This document shows, one piece after another, positions 24,701-39,394 of a stretch of DNA of 64,000 bases. The first letter of the stretch is position 1; each line of letters opens with the position of its first letter. A program made the translations under genes and the position numbers. The stretch is taken from positions 1,674,001 through 1,738,000 of the forward strand of contig JAJFZO010000645.1 in the NCBI GenBank assembly GCA_021397835.1, read 5' to 3'. Source of the stretch: Moringa oleifera (lineage: Eukaryota; Streptophyta; Magnoliopsida; Brassicales; Moringaceae). The notes beneath the pieces were generated by a model. It was not told the DNA's origin. It did no database searches and worked only from the letters and a program-made list of their open reading frames with translations.

Positions 24701-27700
24701 CTCCCTCCCTCCGTGTTTTTTTGGGCGTTTTTGTCGGGTCTGTAAGTTCGGGTGTTTACATGTGTTTTATGGCGGTGACTTGTTCGAGTAGCCAAAAAGT
24801 TAACAACATTAAATATATTTTTTATTTTAATTTTAATATATAATTATGTTATTTTATATTTTTCATTATAAATTAAATTAAAAATATTTAAATTAAAAAT
24901 AATACAATCAAAAAATATAAAATTAAAATTAATAAATTAAAATTATTTAAATTTGAAAAGAATTGAAATAAAATATAAAATTTATTTAAAATAAATATTT
25001 TGATTAAAATATTTTGGATAATATCATTTAAAACCTTAAATTTTACCCTCTCTCTCCAATCAAACCTTTACTTTTAAAAAGTATCCAAACAAGCCTTAGT
25101 ATTTTAATTTTGTTAAAATTGAACCTCGTTAAAAAATTTAAATATTAAAAATATTCAAATTAGAGAGATTTTACAACGAATTTTGACTTATAACTTTTTA
25201 TGGATGTAATAAAATATTTAAGCTATCATTATAAAAAAATTCAAAAATTTTTAAGTACTACAAATATTTTTCTTAAAAAATATACCATCAAAAATTTAAA
25301 AAATTCATAAAAAATAATGAATTAGTTAAAAAAATTTTCAAATTTGAGGAATAATATTAAAATAAAGTGTCAAATCTATTTGATAAGTTTTTAGTCATTT
25401 TTGACAAGGAAAAGCTTATTAATGTTTTATAATTATTTTGAGTCAGGTTTAATTTGGACAAAATCAATAAATTAGGGTCTGTTTGGATATATTTTGAAAA
25501 TCAATGTTTGATTGGAGAGAGAGCGTTAAACTCAAGATTTTAAATGATATTTACCCAAATATTTTTTATTTTTATTTGAGTTAAAATTTAATTTAAATTA
25601 AATGAAAAATTAATTCCGTCAATATAATAAAATTTAAATAAAATATATATTTTATATATTATGTATAATTTAAAGTTTTTGGATAAATTTTTAAAAATTA
25701 AATTTTACATATTTTTAATTTAAAATTCATCATTTTATTTTTTAGTTATATACTTAAATTTTTAATTTGAGATAATTTAAACTTTTTAAAATTTTAAAAA
25801 TTAAAAATTACTAAAATTAAAGATCTTATACAATAAATTTTAATTTAAAAATTTTACACAAAGATAAAAAATATTCATCACCATCATAAAAAAATCAAAT
25901 TTTTTGATTTTTTAAATTTTACAATATTAAAAAAAATTTAAAATACTTCATAAATTAAAATTATTTAAAATTTAAAAATAAAATATAAAATTTATTTGCA
26001 TCATTATTAAGATATTTTAATAGAAAATATTATTAATTCTACAAAGCTATTTAAATCAAATTCAAATTAAATTGAACTAAAATTTTAAGTACATAATTAA
26101 AATAATAAAATGTAAATTAAAAAAACCATAAAATTCATGATTTTTTATAATTATTCAAAAACTATACTAAGGAAAGCAAGACGAGGCACTGTGAACAGAC
26201 AAAACACAGCAGCAGGCATGCCCCGTGTTTTTTATGGTAAATTTTGAAAAAAAAAAAATAAATCAGGTTTTCGTGTTTTATGTTTTGTGTACTTTCCTTT
26301 AATTAGAAAAGGCTTTTCATGCCAAGGAGGCGTCAAGTATCATTTCAATTTTACAATTTCCAATCCAATAATGGAAACAACTGTTCATCGCACATTGCTT
26401 ATTATTGTTAAACACCACAAAAAAATTATAATTCTTGGTATCATATTTTACTTATTTTAATTCTGAAATTACATTAAAATATTATTTATTTTTTAAAAAT
26501 AATTTTATGATAATTTTTTAATATATTTAAAACGCATTCATTGATTGAGAGGATATATTTTCTTTTTTTTAAGATATAATTTTAAATATATATATATGAA
26601 AGATTTCTTATAATGTATATCAGAGTATCAAAAATATTAATAAAATAGCCTCGACTATCACATATACAGATCATAACATTTATTGATCACAATTTTTATT
26701 ATAAAAAATAAGAAATTCTTTGTTATATGATTTATATAAAAATTTAAATTTATTAGTTATTAATAAATAAATATTTGATAATTTGATATCTAAAAACTTA
26801 ACTCATCTATTATAAACTAGGTATTTAAAAAATTGAAGTATATCTCTATTTCAAAATGAATTTCAAGATTTTAAAAATAACAAATTGAAATTTTATTTAT
26901 TAATTTAATTTAAATTAAATTTTAACTCAAATAATTATAAATTAAATTAAATTAATTTTTGTTGTTGACATATCTCAAAAAATGGTTTCAATAAATCGAA
27001 CTCTCGATTTGAATTTATTTCCTATATAATTTTAAATATTTTTTACTCACAAATTATTTTTTATTAATTTTTAAAAATTTAAAATACAAATTAAAAATAT
27101 TTTTAACACTCAAAAAATATTAAATATCTCTAACTTAAATTTTTTTAATACAATTTAATTTCATCTAATTTCATAAATTATAATTCAATTTGTTATTTTT
27201 TAAATATTAAAATTCTATTTAATATGAAAATATTTAATTAAAAATTTTATATAACTTTTGCCGTATATTAATATTGTTAGATTCATAAAAAATATTGTAT
27301 ATAAAATCCGGACCAACTCATTTTGAATACTTGAATGTATTGAATGACTAGCGGGCAGAGCAAGCCAACATCAAAGTTTATGGATTCAATAAATTATTGG
27401 ACATGGACCGACACCCCGTACTTTTTGTGGTTAATTATCAAAATGGTGGGGCTTGTTCTAAACATACCCTACCAAATACTTTAACATATCGACTTTTTTA
27501 CAACTTGCGAATCGGATCTGAAAATAAAATAAAACAAAGAAAGATTCCGTTTGCCCGAAGAAAAACAAAGCATCTCAAATAATTTCGTTTCCGTATACTT
27601 TTTGTACATTCAATTCTCACCAAGCTCTTACCCTTTTTTTTTTTTTTAAGGATCCGACACTATTAATTTCATCTATAATTCCCACTTTTTGTCATACTTG

Positions 27701-30274
27701 ATAGCATGTCCTTTGCTTTAATGTTTTGTTTTAATTAATTAATTTAAAATATTATCAAATATGTTTAATTTTTTAAGTTAATTAATAAAAATTTTTAAAA
27801 TATTATTTATTTCAATTATAGTAATATAATTTTTTAATTAAGATGTGATATGTTAAAATTTTTCAAAAAAATAAAATAATATTTTCATAAATTTTTATGT
27901 CAACGTAAAAAAAATCATAACTATTTATTATACTGAATTATCTTATATTAATATCTTTTTAAAAAATTAAGATTTTTTGTTGATCTGTACTAAATTTTTA
28001 ATAAAATTATGATACATATTTATTTCACAAAATTAATAGTTTATTTTTAACTTATTTTTTCACATTAAAATTATAAGTTATCAAAATATTTTTATAATTT
28101 TTTTGTTAAATTTACTTTATTAAAATATTTAACAACAACTTTTATCGGCAAAGAATTTTTATTTCTTTTTAAAAATTTAACGCAATTCACATCGACAAAA
28201 AAAAATATCTTTTCTTAAAAGATAAAAATCCTCTGTTGATGGGTGTTAATGTTGTGATAAAAAATAAAAATGTATTTTTATAATCTATATATTTATATAA
28301 AAATAAATAGATAAATAAAATTATAACTAACAATTTTGTTGAGTTTACACATATTTATATTTAAAAAATAATAACATGATTTAAATCAATAAAAATTTTT
28401 TATTTTTATTTAAAATAGGTAGTAAGAAATCAATGCTGAGTTGTTGTACAATAAAAAAGGGTATAAACAGGTTAGTCACAGTTCAAAGTTTGTGTGCAAA
28501 GAGGTAATAAACAAATGACGCGCCCGCCGGTGAGAAACGTTTCTTCCATGGAATTCTCAAAGGCTTTTAGGACCAATGCCGGCCGAAAAATTCAGATTCA
28601 GACAACCTAGACAATTGTGCGTGCACACATAATTTTCATTTTTTTAAGGTTTTTCTTTTCTTCTATCACGTTCTTGATATCTTGTTTTTTTCTCAAAAAA
28701 AAAAAATTATGTTCTTCAAATGCAAACAAATATGCCCATACCTCAATAGGGTTTGATGAATTAAATTAACATCCGAGCTCTAAACAAAGATGCGTAAAAA
28801 TTCAACATTAGGCTGAATTATTAAACCCAAATTAAAATAAAAATTGAAAAAAAATATATAGAGAGTGAACATAATCAAATGTGTAAATAGGGTTTTGTCG
28901 GTAAACGGAGAAATAAAAGTAGTAAACTAAGAGACATGAAAAAGTTTAATGTCACACCAAAGCATAGAATAATTAAAATATCACTTATATAAAACGGGTC
29001 ACTTTCGAAAGCCCTAAAGCATATTGATATTAACATTAACAAACAAATTAGGCGTCAGGGATTACGGCATTGCACCCACCGGCACAAAAGCAGGTACCTG
29101 ACGAGATGCTGTCATCAACCGGAAGAATAAAGGTTCCAAGTTCCCTTAACTTTAATCTAATATTAATATAATCAAACCCATTTTTAACGTTTATATAAAT
29201 TAACATTATTTGATGTTTAATGTTTCTAAAGTTTTTGTATGCCGTCAAGGCACCACCGTACATGTGACTCGTGGCATGATCTCGACTGTTGAATGTTATG
29301 AAAGGAAGCTAGGTATCTACGAGTGTATTGGGTAAAGTCGTAGATGTGATTAATTAGTTTAATCTCAAATTTGCTTTAGGGATTTTATTTAAAATTTGGT
29401 TGAAAGAACAATTTTGTGGTGGACCAACAATGACCCATTAATCGTGTGAGATAGCTAATGCATCCACGTGATATGATAGTGGGTATTTGCCAAACATTTT
29501 GCATTTCTTAAAACCGATCTATGAATCCTTTTTATTTTATGAACAATTCATCACTAAATTTCACAAGAAAAAGTTTGAAACGTATGAAAAATTATTTAAA
29601 TAATGTTTATTTATAATTTATTTATATATATATTTAAAATTTAGTAATATAAACTTAAAAATATATATTTTTAATATTAAAATATTTTTAAAATAGACAA
29701 TTCAAAATCTGTAACAATATTCGTTTTTAAGATGAACTTTTGAACTTTAAAACTTGACCAATTTTTTTAAATTAAATATTATTAAAAAATAAAAATTTTA
29801 AATATTTAAATCAAAAATTTTATAGTATGAATTTTATCTTAATTTTTTATAAATATAAAAATATTCAAATTACCATAAAAAATTCATAATATTTTGAATA
29901 CTAAAAATATTTTTTATTATTAAAAATTTTAAAAATTCATAATGAATATCTTGTTGTCATTTTTTAAATTAAAAAATTGATTAAAAAATTAAAAAACACT
30001 TAACTTTTCTACAGTAGTTTAAATTAAAATTTTACATAATTATTGTTAATTAATCAGGTTTTACATGAATATATTTTAAAGATGAAAAGTTAATTTAAAA
30101 GAAAGAGTACTATTTAATATTTTAAATATTATTTATGTTAAAATATTTTATGATAATAATTTGAATATTTTTAATATGTTAAATTAAATCAAATTATTTG
30201 GAATATAAATACATTTAATACCTTCTAATTTATGTTTTTAACTTATTTTTTAAAATAAAATTTTCATAGACTCT

Positions 30275-30705
30275 AAATATTTATTCTATGTTATCAATTA
30301 AACTTTCACATTAAAAAATGATAAATTAAATTTTAATTTATTAATTTATTTTAAATTAAATATTATTAAAATTTTAAAAATTAAAATATTCAATTGAATG
30401 TCTTATATAATAAATTTTGACTTAAAATTTTTATAAATATAAAAAAAATTAAATTACTGTTATAAAAAATTTTAAAATTTTTTGGGTATTGATTGCGAAA
30501 ATTTTTGAAGATTCAAAAAAAAAAAATTTTATAAAAAATTATTTAAATTTAAGTGATGAATATGAAGTAAAAAATTTCATTTGAATTATTTTAATGATAA
30601 AAATATTTTTAATTTTTTATAATTATTTAAATTAAATTTTAAATTAAATTAAATTAAAATTATTATTTTTAAAATATAAAAATTTAATTAATAATATAAA
30701 ACAAT
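30275..30705. mobile_element. Foldback MITE-like element, family A copy
   Basis: The left end reads TTATCAATTAAACTTTCACA and the right end carries the inverted form around AAATTTAATTAATAATATAA. The core near 30,400 has AATTTTGACTTAAAATTTTT, as in the other copies. Noncoding; ends approximate. Confidence 0.6.
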
Positions 30706-32704
30706 TTTTTATTTTTTAAAAATTAATAAAATATAATAACAATATTTTATTTCTAAAATAAATTGGAAAAAAGAAGATATAAATGAAAGAAGTGCAGCTA
30801 AGCGGCGAAGGACAGTGTCAAATCAAGCCATTAGTTTAGTTGTTAGTCCTTCTTTTTCGATGAGTCACAGCGCAATAAGCCAGACCAATCATTAGACACA
30901 TAAGCTTTTACTGTCTAATAATGCATAGCAAAATGAACTCTCTCTCTCTTACGCGTCTATGTGGAAAGCTCAGATCCCAAATTGACAGTTCACAGGGGCA
31001 TTAACGCAAACACGTTGCGCTCGTGTAGCTTTTGCACATGTACGCAGAGCTACAAATGGACCGGGCACCATCCATGGCTGCAGGCGAGCAAAGCACTCAA
31101 ATTAGAGGAACAAGGAAGGCTTTTTGAAATGCTGAATGGGACCGGCCAGAGCTGGTCACGATCGACTGGGCGGGGGCAGGCAAATGGTTGTTTCAATCAT
31201 TGTTGCTTCAGCAAAAGAAAAAGCAAAGCGGAATAGCTTGCAGCCAGTGACGTCGAGAGAATGAAGAAGACGAAGACGTCAACCTCTCCTTCCAAAATCA
31301 TTACATGCAACAAGCTGCAACCTTATGGTCATCTTCGTTGACCAAACGTATTTCTTAGCCTCTCAACTACCCTGTTCCACGAGCATAAGTGGTTTCCAAA
31401 ATCTCATTTGATAGAGGCGATAGAAAAAGAAAGCATAAAAACAAGTTTTTGCACAATATTTTGGAACTCAAACAAATTGATGGATTTGAAAAGAAAAAAA
31501 TTTTAAATTAGAAATCAGATCAGAGTTGAATCAAAAGTAAAATCGTGTTAAATAATTATAATATTTTAATTTATATTATTAAAATAAATAATATAAAAAT
31601 AATCATAATTATTACTTTTTAAAGAAATTAAAAGAATTTTTTTTTTTTCCAAAATTTTTTAAAAACTATCGTTTTAATAAAAATATTTTTTAAAAATTGA
31701 TTTCATTTTTTGATAACATAAATAAGTTAAAACGGTTTAAAATAAATTACACCAATTAAAGGATCAATTCACAATTCAACCAAGGTTCTAGTTTTTAAAG
31801 CATTAATTTTGCAAATAAAATAAAAAATGAAATCAGTTATAAAAAACAAATCTAAATTATACCAGCTTTCTATTTTAAATTTGATATTTTTGCTTAAAGG
31901 TATTCAAATTAAAATCTTGTGTGATAAATTTTGGTTTAAAATATTTTAAAAAATATTTAAGATATTAACATAGAAATATTTAAAGTATTTTAAAAAATTA
32001 CATTATCAAAAAATTAAATGAAAAAGTTATTTACAGATAAAAATTATTTAAATTTAAATAAACTTAAAATAAAATATAAATTTTATTTGATGTATCTTAT
32101 TAATAGTGATTTTTTAGTTTAATCAAAAATTAAATTAAAAATCATTATAATTAAATTTATTTAAAATATTTATCTAAAATTTATCCAAATTCCAAAATAC
32201 ACAACCGATCAGATAAAATCATTGATTTAGAATTCAAATATTGAATATTATTTTTAATTTTTATAAATAAACAGTTTGATATTTTGACTATTAACTAGTA
32301 CAACCCTCCAACAACCCAAGGGTTAAGTCTGGGTCAGGAAAAAAGTTAATTTGACAAATGAAAATAATTGAGGGCCATAGATGGTACAGATATAAACTGG
32401 CTCCAGGTGTTCATGTTGGAACTCTGTAGGGTCTTCAACTTTTAGTACTTTTTTTTTCTTTTTCTTTTTTCCTGTTAGATGTTTTTCTTCCGCCACAGAG
32501 TCTAATTGTTCCAAGATCCATGCCTTTTTTTTTTTTTTTTAAGATTGTATCAACTTTAAATTTATGAATATAAAAACAATTATTTTAATCAATTATTTTT
32601 AAAAATTTAATATACTGAAAATTGATATATTTTTTTAAAAAATTTATTACATTTTAAATCGATAAACAATTTGATTCAACAAAAAGTAAAGATTTTGTAA
32701 GACC

Positions 32705-33110
32705 GTAATATTTACTAAATGTTATAAATTAAATTTTTATATTTAATGAATAACAAATCAATATTTGAGTTATTAACTTAATTTAAATTAAATATTATTA
32801 AAAAGTAAAAAAAATATTTAAATTAAAAATTTTATAAAATAATTTTTGACTTAAATTTTTTTATAAATATAAAAAATATTTAAATTACAGTCGCAAAAAA
32901 TTTAAATATAAAAAATATGAATGATATACCATAAATAAAGTAGAAGTTTTTTTAATCAATTTTTTAAATATTTAATATAAAAATATTATTAATTTTTTAT
33001 AATTATTTAAGTTAAAATTTAAATTAAATTAAATTAATAAATTGAAATTGAGTTTATCCATTTTTAAACATGAAAGCTGATTAGTGATATAAAATAAATA
33101 TTAAAGTTTT
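32705..33110. mobile_element. Foldback MITE-like element, family A copy
   Basis: The left end (TAATATTTACTAAATGTTAT) pairs with the inverted right end near 33,085-33,108. The same family core lies at about 32,830-32,880. Noncoding; ends approximate. Confidence 0.6.
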
Positions 33111-33449
33111 ATAAAAAAAATTTATTTTTTAATAAATTAAAAAATAATAAAAATTAAACATATCTTATAAAATCAAAAAATAAATTAAAAAAAAGGTAAA
33201 CTCTGAATTTGTGGCTCTGATTTAGCGAGCTTGAATCTTAATGGGTATCAGTGGGCAAAGCCAATAATGCCATATATTAATATTTTTGGCAAACTGTACT
33301 CCATGGAAGGCTAAAATTAGGAAAGGAAGCAATACTGAAAGTAAATATGAGAAGTTTGGCCCCATTTATTCAATCATTGATCTTTATCACTCAACACCAA
33401 ACTGCTCATCCAATGGCTTTCCCATCATGTTTTTAATTGTAGGCCCTAA

Positions 33450-34565
33450 GATCATCTCCAACCCAAAATATCAAATTTAACACCAATTTGGTGTTAAAAA
33501 AAAATCTTTTTAGAATATTCTAACACCAAATTTTTTTCATCTCCAATCCATTGACATCAAATTAGTGTTATAATATTATTTTAATAATATAAATAATAAT
33601 TTTTAATAAAAATATTTATAAATATTAATTAATTTATAAATATTTTTAAAATAATTAATATAATTTAAAATTTTTATTTTTATTTATATATTTTTTAAAA
33701 ATTAATATTATATAATAAATTATAATTTTTAGTAATTTTAAAATTAATAATTTATCAATTAAATTTTATAAAAGATTACGAGAACGAAAAAAGGAAAACA
33801 AGATTTTAGAAAAAGATATTGATTCTATAAAAGATCCGATATTACGTAAAGTTATTCGAAATGAGCAAATGAAAATTTATGCAAAACGAGGTCGAGATCA
33901 TCAATCTGAAGGAGTTAGTGGATCATTTAATCATTTTGATCAATATTTTGGTAGTGTAAGAGGAAGTGAAGATGACTTTCTCGCATTTTAAATAGTTTTA
34001 AGGTTAGTTTATTATTGTTAAAGTATTTTAATTTTAATTAACGTTGCAATTTCAGTTTAAGTTGTAATCGTTAATGTGTTGTTATATTTATTGTATTGTG
34101 TTATCAATTGAAAAAAATTTATTTTTATCATGTTCATGTAAAAATTTAAATTATATCATAAATTATAAATTATTTTAAATTTTTATATATTTTTAAATAA
34201 TAATATTAATAGTATATATAATTTTATTATTAATTAAATAAATTATTATTAATAATAATTTAAATAAAACAAAATTATATATTGAATATTGATCTTATTT
34301 TGAAGATCTTGATGAGATATTCTTAATGGTATAATTTTTTTCTAATAATATCATATATTTATTAAATTATTAATTAAAAATATATTTGATTTAAAACTTT
34401 TAAAAAAGTAATTTATAAAAAATATATATATTTTAATATTTCATCAATTTGGTGCAGTTACATTACTGCATCAAATGGGTGAACGCAATTTACCATCTCG
34501 TTGGAGACGGTTTTACTATAATTTTAACGGTAAATTACCGTTTTACCGTCTCGTTGGAGATGGCC
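33450..34565. mobile_element. PIF/Harbinger-type DNA transposon relic
   Basis: The left terminus is GATCATCTCCAAC and the right terminus, read inward, is GGCCATCTCCAAC. Both ends are flanked by TAA (33,447-33,449 and 34,566-34,568). A 3-bp TAA target duplication with such ends is the hallmark of PIF/Harbinger. Each end is doubled: a second CATCTCCAA lies at 33,538-33,546 and a second CGTTGGAGACGG at 34,499-34,510. At 1,116 bp it is too short for an autonomous element. No DDE transposase is seen, but a coding remnant remains at 33,770-33,991. Confidence 0.82.
33770..33991 (+). pseudogene. Remnant of Harbinger ORF1-type (Myb-like/NAM-associated) protein
   Basis: An open stretch of 73 codons plus stop, with no start codon, inside the Harbinger relic. 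It is rich in Lys, Arg and Glu (RERKKENKILEKDIDSIKDP), then EQMKIYAKRGRDHQ, and ends FDQYFGSVRGSEDDFLAF. This resembles the C-terminal end of the Myb-like/NAM-associated proteins that plant Harbinger elements encode beside their transposase. Its codons still read cleanly while everything around is A/T noise. The DNA-binding N-terminal half is missing. Family assignment is from memory of the motif pattern. Confidence 0.6.
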
Positions 34566-36551
34566 TAAGCTTGCTTCCACCCTAAAAGGATCACACACTG
34601 CCGCGAGAGTTTCAGTCCTTATTGGACAAAAAAAAAAATCTTCTATCGATAATTTTTGATAAAAATAATTTTTTATATTAATATAAAAATAAATTAAAAT
34701 TTATTTTTAATTTTATCAAAGTGTTATTTATTAATTTTTTTAAAAAAATTTAACATAATTTAAATTAATAAAAAATATTGATCTCATCAATTCATGTCTT
34801 TTGTATAAGTTCAATGTTCTACTTCCAATTATTCAAATTCAAAAAAGAGAAGAATCAAGATTTTTGATTGATCTGACTGAAATTATATTAACTTAATAAA
34901 ATCAATAATTATTTTTTATTTTAAATTACCAAAATGTTTTTAAAATTTTATATTAAAAAATTTAACATGAATCTAAATGAGTAAAAATTTTGTATAGAAA
35001 AGAGAGAGCCTTCAAACACCTTGCAGCCTTGCACATGGGAAGGATTTCACTCTTTTCACCGTCCTGCTTTCAAACCCATGTGACCAACACCAAACTTTTT
35101 ACCAAATTTTGTAAAGGTAACCTTTATGGGTTAAACATTCCAATTCATAGCAATTTATAGTAATAAGATCACCATAGTAAATTCATCACCCGGTTGTAAT
35201 GAATATGAAAATAAAATTTTGCGATCAATTTCTCCGGCTTCATTCATTATTTTGAACATAATTTTTTACCACAGTTAAAATGATAAATGACCATTAAGTT
35301 AATAATATTTTTGCTAGTTATAAACTTTTTGCAATAGTTTGAGTAGTATCATATAGTATGTCAGTTTTCTAATTAATGTAATTAAAAGATTTTTAAACTA
35401 TAGCAAATTAGGGTTCCATCAATTTCGGGTTCAAAAGCCCGTAAGGAGAGAAGTTGTTGGTGGGCCAAACCCGATTTCCTCAAAGGCCCATTTCTCTTTT
35501 TTTTTTCATTTTTAAATATTGGTTTAATATTAATAATGCATTAGATTATGTTTTTCTTTAGAAGATTGTTTATTTATTTAAGAACATTTAAATTTTTGTG
35601 ATTTTGATTTTTCTGCCTGGTCGTTATGTTGGAGAAAAGTTAATATCTATTTGCATTATTTTGTTCTTCGTTGTCTCAAGGGTTCATTGTCGAAGCACTA
35701 TATGCAATTTATTTTTCTAGCTAGGTAAATGGGATTTATGCATTAAGCTATTATTATGGGATTAATTTACAAAAATAATTTAATGAAATAATATTAAAAT
35801 TAATTTGATTCGTTGTTTTGTTTCGATTTAAACCAATGACATTTATGAGCCAATTCTTTGTTATTTAAAATAATATTATTTTTTAACATTAAGTATTTTA
35901 TGAACAAACAAATAATGAATCGAAATCATTTTTAATATCATTTGATTTTAAATTGGTGTATTTCACTAACATGTCAACAAAGTTATTGATAAATATATAA
36001 ATAGACCATAATTTAAAAGTAACATTTAGTTGAAGTGAGCTCACAAAATTTTGAATTCTCAGAGATTCGCAGAAGAACTTATATGTAAAAAATCAGATAT
36101 TTAGAAAAATAAATTATTTATATTCAATTCAATACACATATATATTTTAAAATTTAAATAAATAAGAAAACCATGTTTTGTTGATAAATAATTTTTTTCC
36201 AAAATTCATTTAACTTTGTACTATTGTTTTTAATGATATTCTTACTGTTTATATATATTTATAAAATAATTTTTTATTTTATTTTATTAATTAAATACTA
36301 ATAAAGAATAAATAATTAATTAACTGCCAGTTTTACATTTTTTTTTATTAAGCTTTGTTGTTGGAATTCATTGCCAAACTTAATACCTTACTAATCAAAT
36401 ATAAGAGAGGAATTGAAAGAAAAAAAAAAAAGGAATTTGACCATCTTCGTTTTATTATTTTCTATTTCCACATAAATGAATTAAATTATTAAGTTGATTA
36501 TTTTCTGCATTTTTATTTATTTTTTTCTTTTGAAATTATCTGAAGAAATCT

Positions 36552-36600
36552 TCTCTCTCTCTCTCTCTTTTTTTTTTTTCTCTCTCTCTCTTTCTCTTTA
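36552..36600. repeat. CT/T-rich low-complexity tract
   Basis: Two (CT)n runs separated by a T run. Confidence 0.85.
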
Positions 36601-39394
36601 TTAAGGGAGCAGGCTTCTCTCTAATTTTTATCTCATTGAAGGTCAATTTGATGGTTTTAAATAGCTAACCTTCTAATTAAAGCTCAAAATTTGATTGTGT
36701 AGAAATGATTTCACAGCATAGGCACTGCTTTTTCTGATTTTTGCAATAAAAATCTATTTTCATTGTTTTTCACATTCTTTGTAACTCTATTCAGAGGATT
36801 TCTATGGTACATAAAAAAAAAAAAAAAAAACTAGCTTTTTCAATTGAGTTTTACATATCTACACCCGTATTTTAAGAATCTGCAATTATAATTGTTCATC
36901 TAATTGTGTGGTAAAATTTTTAGTAGATATAAAAGGAAATGGGTATTTTTATTATTGATTTTTAGACTTTTGGGTAACATTTTATATGTTATGGAATGTG
37001 GTAGTGTATAACTAGATCCATTGAATGAGCTTAATACACACCATTAAATAGAGTAAATAGACTATAGTGTTGGTGACGAGTATTTGATTTTTGATACTCA
37101 ACATAATAATGAAGAACAACCTGTTAATCTTGGTGGTGTGGATGAGTCGAACCATAATTGTAAAAATGTATCTCACTATTTTTTGTGTTCTTTCCTTTTT
37201 TTTTCATTATTAAATTATCTTATCAAGGATATTTTTATTCAAAATTAAAAAAATAAAAAGAATTACACTACTAACTTTAATTATTTTTGCATGCACTCTT
37301 TATTGGTAGGGTAAAAAAAATTATGAGTTCAAAAGACATTTATTAATATATTATTTTAATCTACTCACATGAGAAAATTTAATTTTTTTAAAAATAAAAA
37401 GAATAATATTCCTCGATTAAACATTTATTTTAAACTATTTTAACGCATTTAAAAATTGATTATAAAAGAATAATATAGCCATAAATTTGAAAAAGTAAAA
37501 ATAAATAAATATCATGTCTTTGTTTGAATTTTTTTCTTCACTTAATATTTAAAATATGTAAATAAAAAACTAAATAAAAATCGATTTATTTTGAATGGAA
37601 TAGAATAAGTTGGATAAAGCATAATGCATGTTAATATGGATTTAGAATGAAGTTCTTCCTTATATTTCTTCTTTTTTTTTTCTCTCAATGTCGTCGTGTT
37701 TGTTTTTCATTATCTTCATTTTGTGAAAATTTTATTTTTACTTTGAGCCAGCTGAATAAAATTAAAAATTTTTAATTTATGTTTAATTAAGTTGATATTT
37801 TTTAATTTTTTTAAAATTTTGAGTGACAAGTATTTTAATTGAAGCGGGTGAAAGTCGGTATGAAATATTTGATTATGTTTTCATGGCTAGCTAATATAAT
37901 TGTTAATAAAGTGCAATTAAAAAAGAAATAAAAATATTTATTTTTTATATATTCGAATTGACTTATTTTTTTTATATAACATATCAGAAAAGTAATGTCC
38001 TTGATTTTTAAAATGCTGATCTCAAATTACGTGTTATTGTCCTATGTTTTTTTTATTTTAAAAGAGATAAAGTGACGTGATTTCAAAATTTTGTTCATAT
38101 ATCCTAAACTTGTATTTGTTGATTAGATGATTTAATTCTATTTAATATTAAAGTCTATTGTAGAAACATTTTAATTATATTTTTTTTGATAAGATAGGAT
38201 TGCGTCAAATTGAATTAGATGAGATTAAGATTACATTAATACTATAATGTATTTTGATGTAGTGTGAGATAGGTAAAATTAAAATTAATTTTGATTTATT
38301 TTAAAATTTTAGTATTAAAAAATAAAATATTTATTATAAATTTAGATTATATTATAAAAATTGATAAAATAATAATTATTAATTTTTTCTTATATTTTAT
38401 CATTCTTTTAACTTAAAAAGATATGATTATACAGTAATTTTATGAATACAAACAATAAATAAAAATTAGAGCAATATGAAAGAAACTATAAATTTTGTTT
38501 CAGATTTCAATGTAAACCCTATTGTTTTAATTTTCTCAATTGTGCATCTGATTTAAATAAATTCTGCTCTCAATTTTAAATTTATGTACTAAATTTGAAT
38601 AATTTTTTATTTATAAATTATTTTTATAAAAATTTTAATTTATGGCAATGTAAAGTTATATATATATATTCAAAAAAAAATTATTTTTTTCATGATAATA
38701 ACATAAATATTTTTATATGTATACAAAATTTTAAGTCAGAACTTATTGTACAAGATCTTTTATTAAAATATTCTTAATTTTTAAAATTTTTAATAAAGTT
38801 TAAATTAACTTAAACTAAAAATTTGAATGTATAATTGAGAAAATTTAAACTATGAAATTTAAATTTAAATTTAAATTTACTTAAAATTCAAAGTTTTCAA
38901 TAATATTTATTTTAAAAATTGATTACAAATTAATCAATAATTGCAACATTTATAAAAGAGGTTGGAATGATCTAAAATAATTTTTTTTATTGAAAATAGC
39001 TTAAAAATTAGAATAAAAATAATACAATATAATTTTTTATTTCAAGATTAAATAGCATTACAATTAATTAAATAAATAATTAAATTTTATTAATTTTTAA
39101 AAATATATTTATATTAATATGAAATAAATTTATTAATTCAACCATATGTCTCCAATATTCTCAAGTTTTGATTTTTTTAACATCATTTAAATTAAGTAAA
39201 ATTAAAAGTTTAATTTCATAATTAAGAAAATTGAAATAAGGTGTAAATTAAGAAAGACATAAAAGTTTAAGAAATTTTTTATATATTTATTTTATATTAT
39301 ATAACTCAAAAATTGATTTTATTCAATCAAAGCATTAAAATTATCCCCTTCTCATGAAATAAAAAAATTATAAAAGATAAATTTAAGATTAATT

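Larger units (their letters stand above)
24701..33449. other. AT-rich gene desert with foldback repeats
   Basis: No gene recognised over 8.7 kb. Most of it is A/T-rich sequence with repeated cores of foldback family A at about 25,160, 25,820, 29,820, 30,400, 31,910 and 32,830. Short islands of ordinary composition remain at 26,160-26,400, 27,330-27,600, 28,480-28,640, 29,040-29,300 and 30,780-31,420. The open frames inside these islands match no family I know. Confidence 0.5.

Noticed and set aside
27397..27582. 61-codon frame near 27.4 kb
   Set aside because: No known motif, no exon neighbours, and it lies in repeat-rich spacer.
30961..31236. 91-codon open frame in the 31-kb island
   Set aside because: It begins with GTG, has no recognised motif and no splice partners; composition alone can explain it.
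38595..38777. 60-codon frame in the 38-kb spacer
   Set aside because: Composed almost only of A/T codons (Asn, Phe, Ile, Lys, Tyr) and overlaps an inverted family A repeat core.
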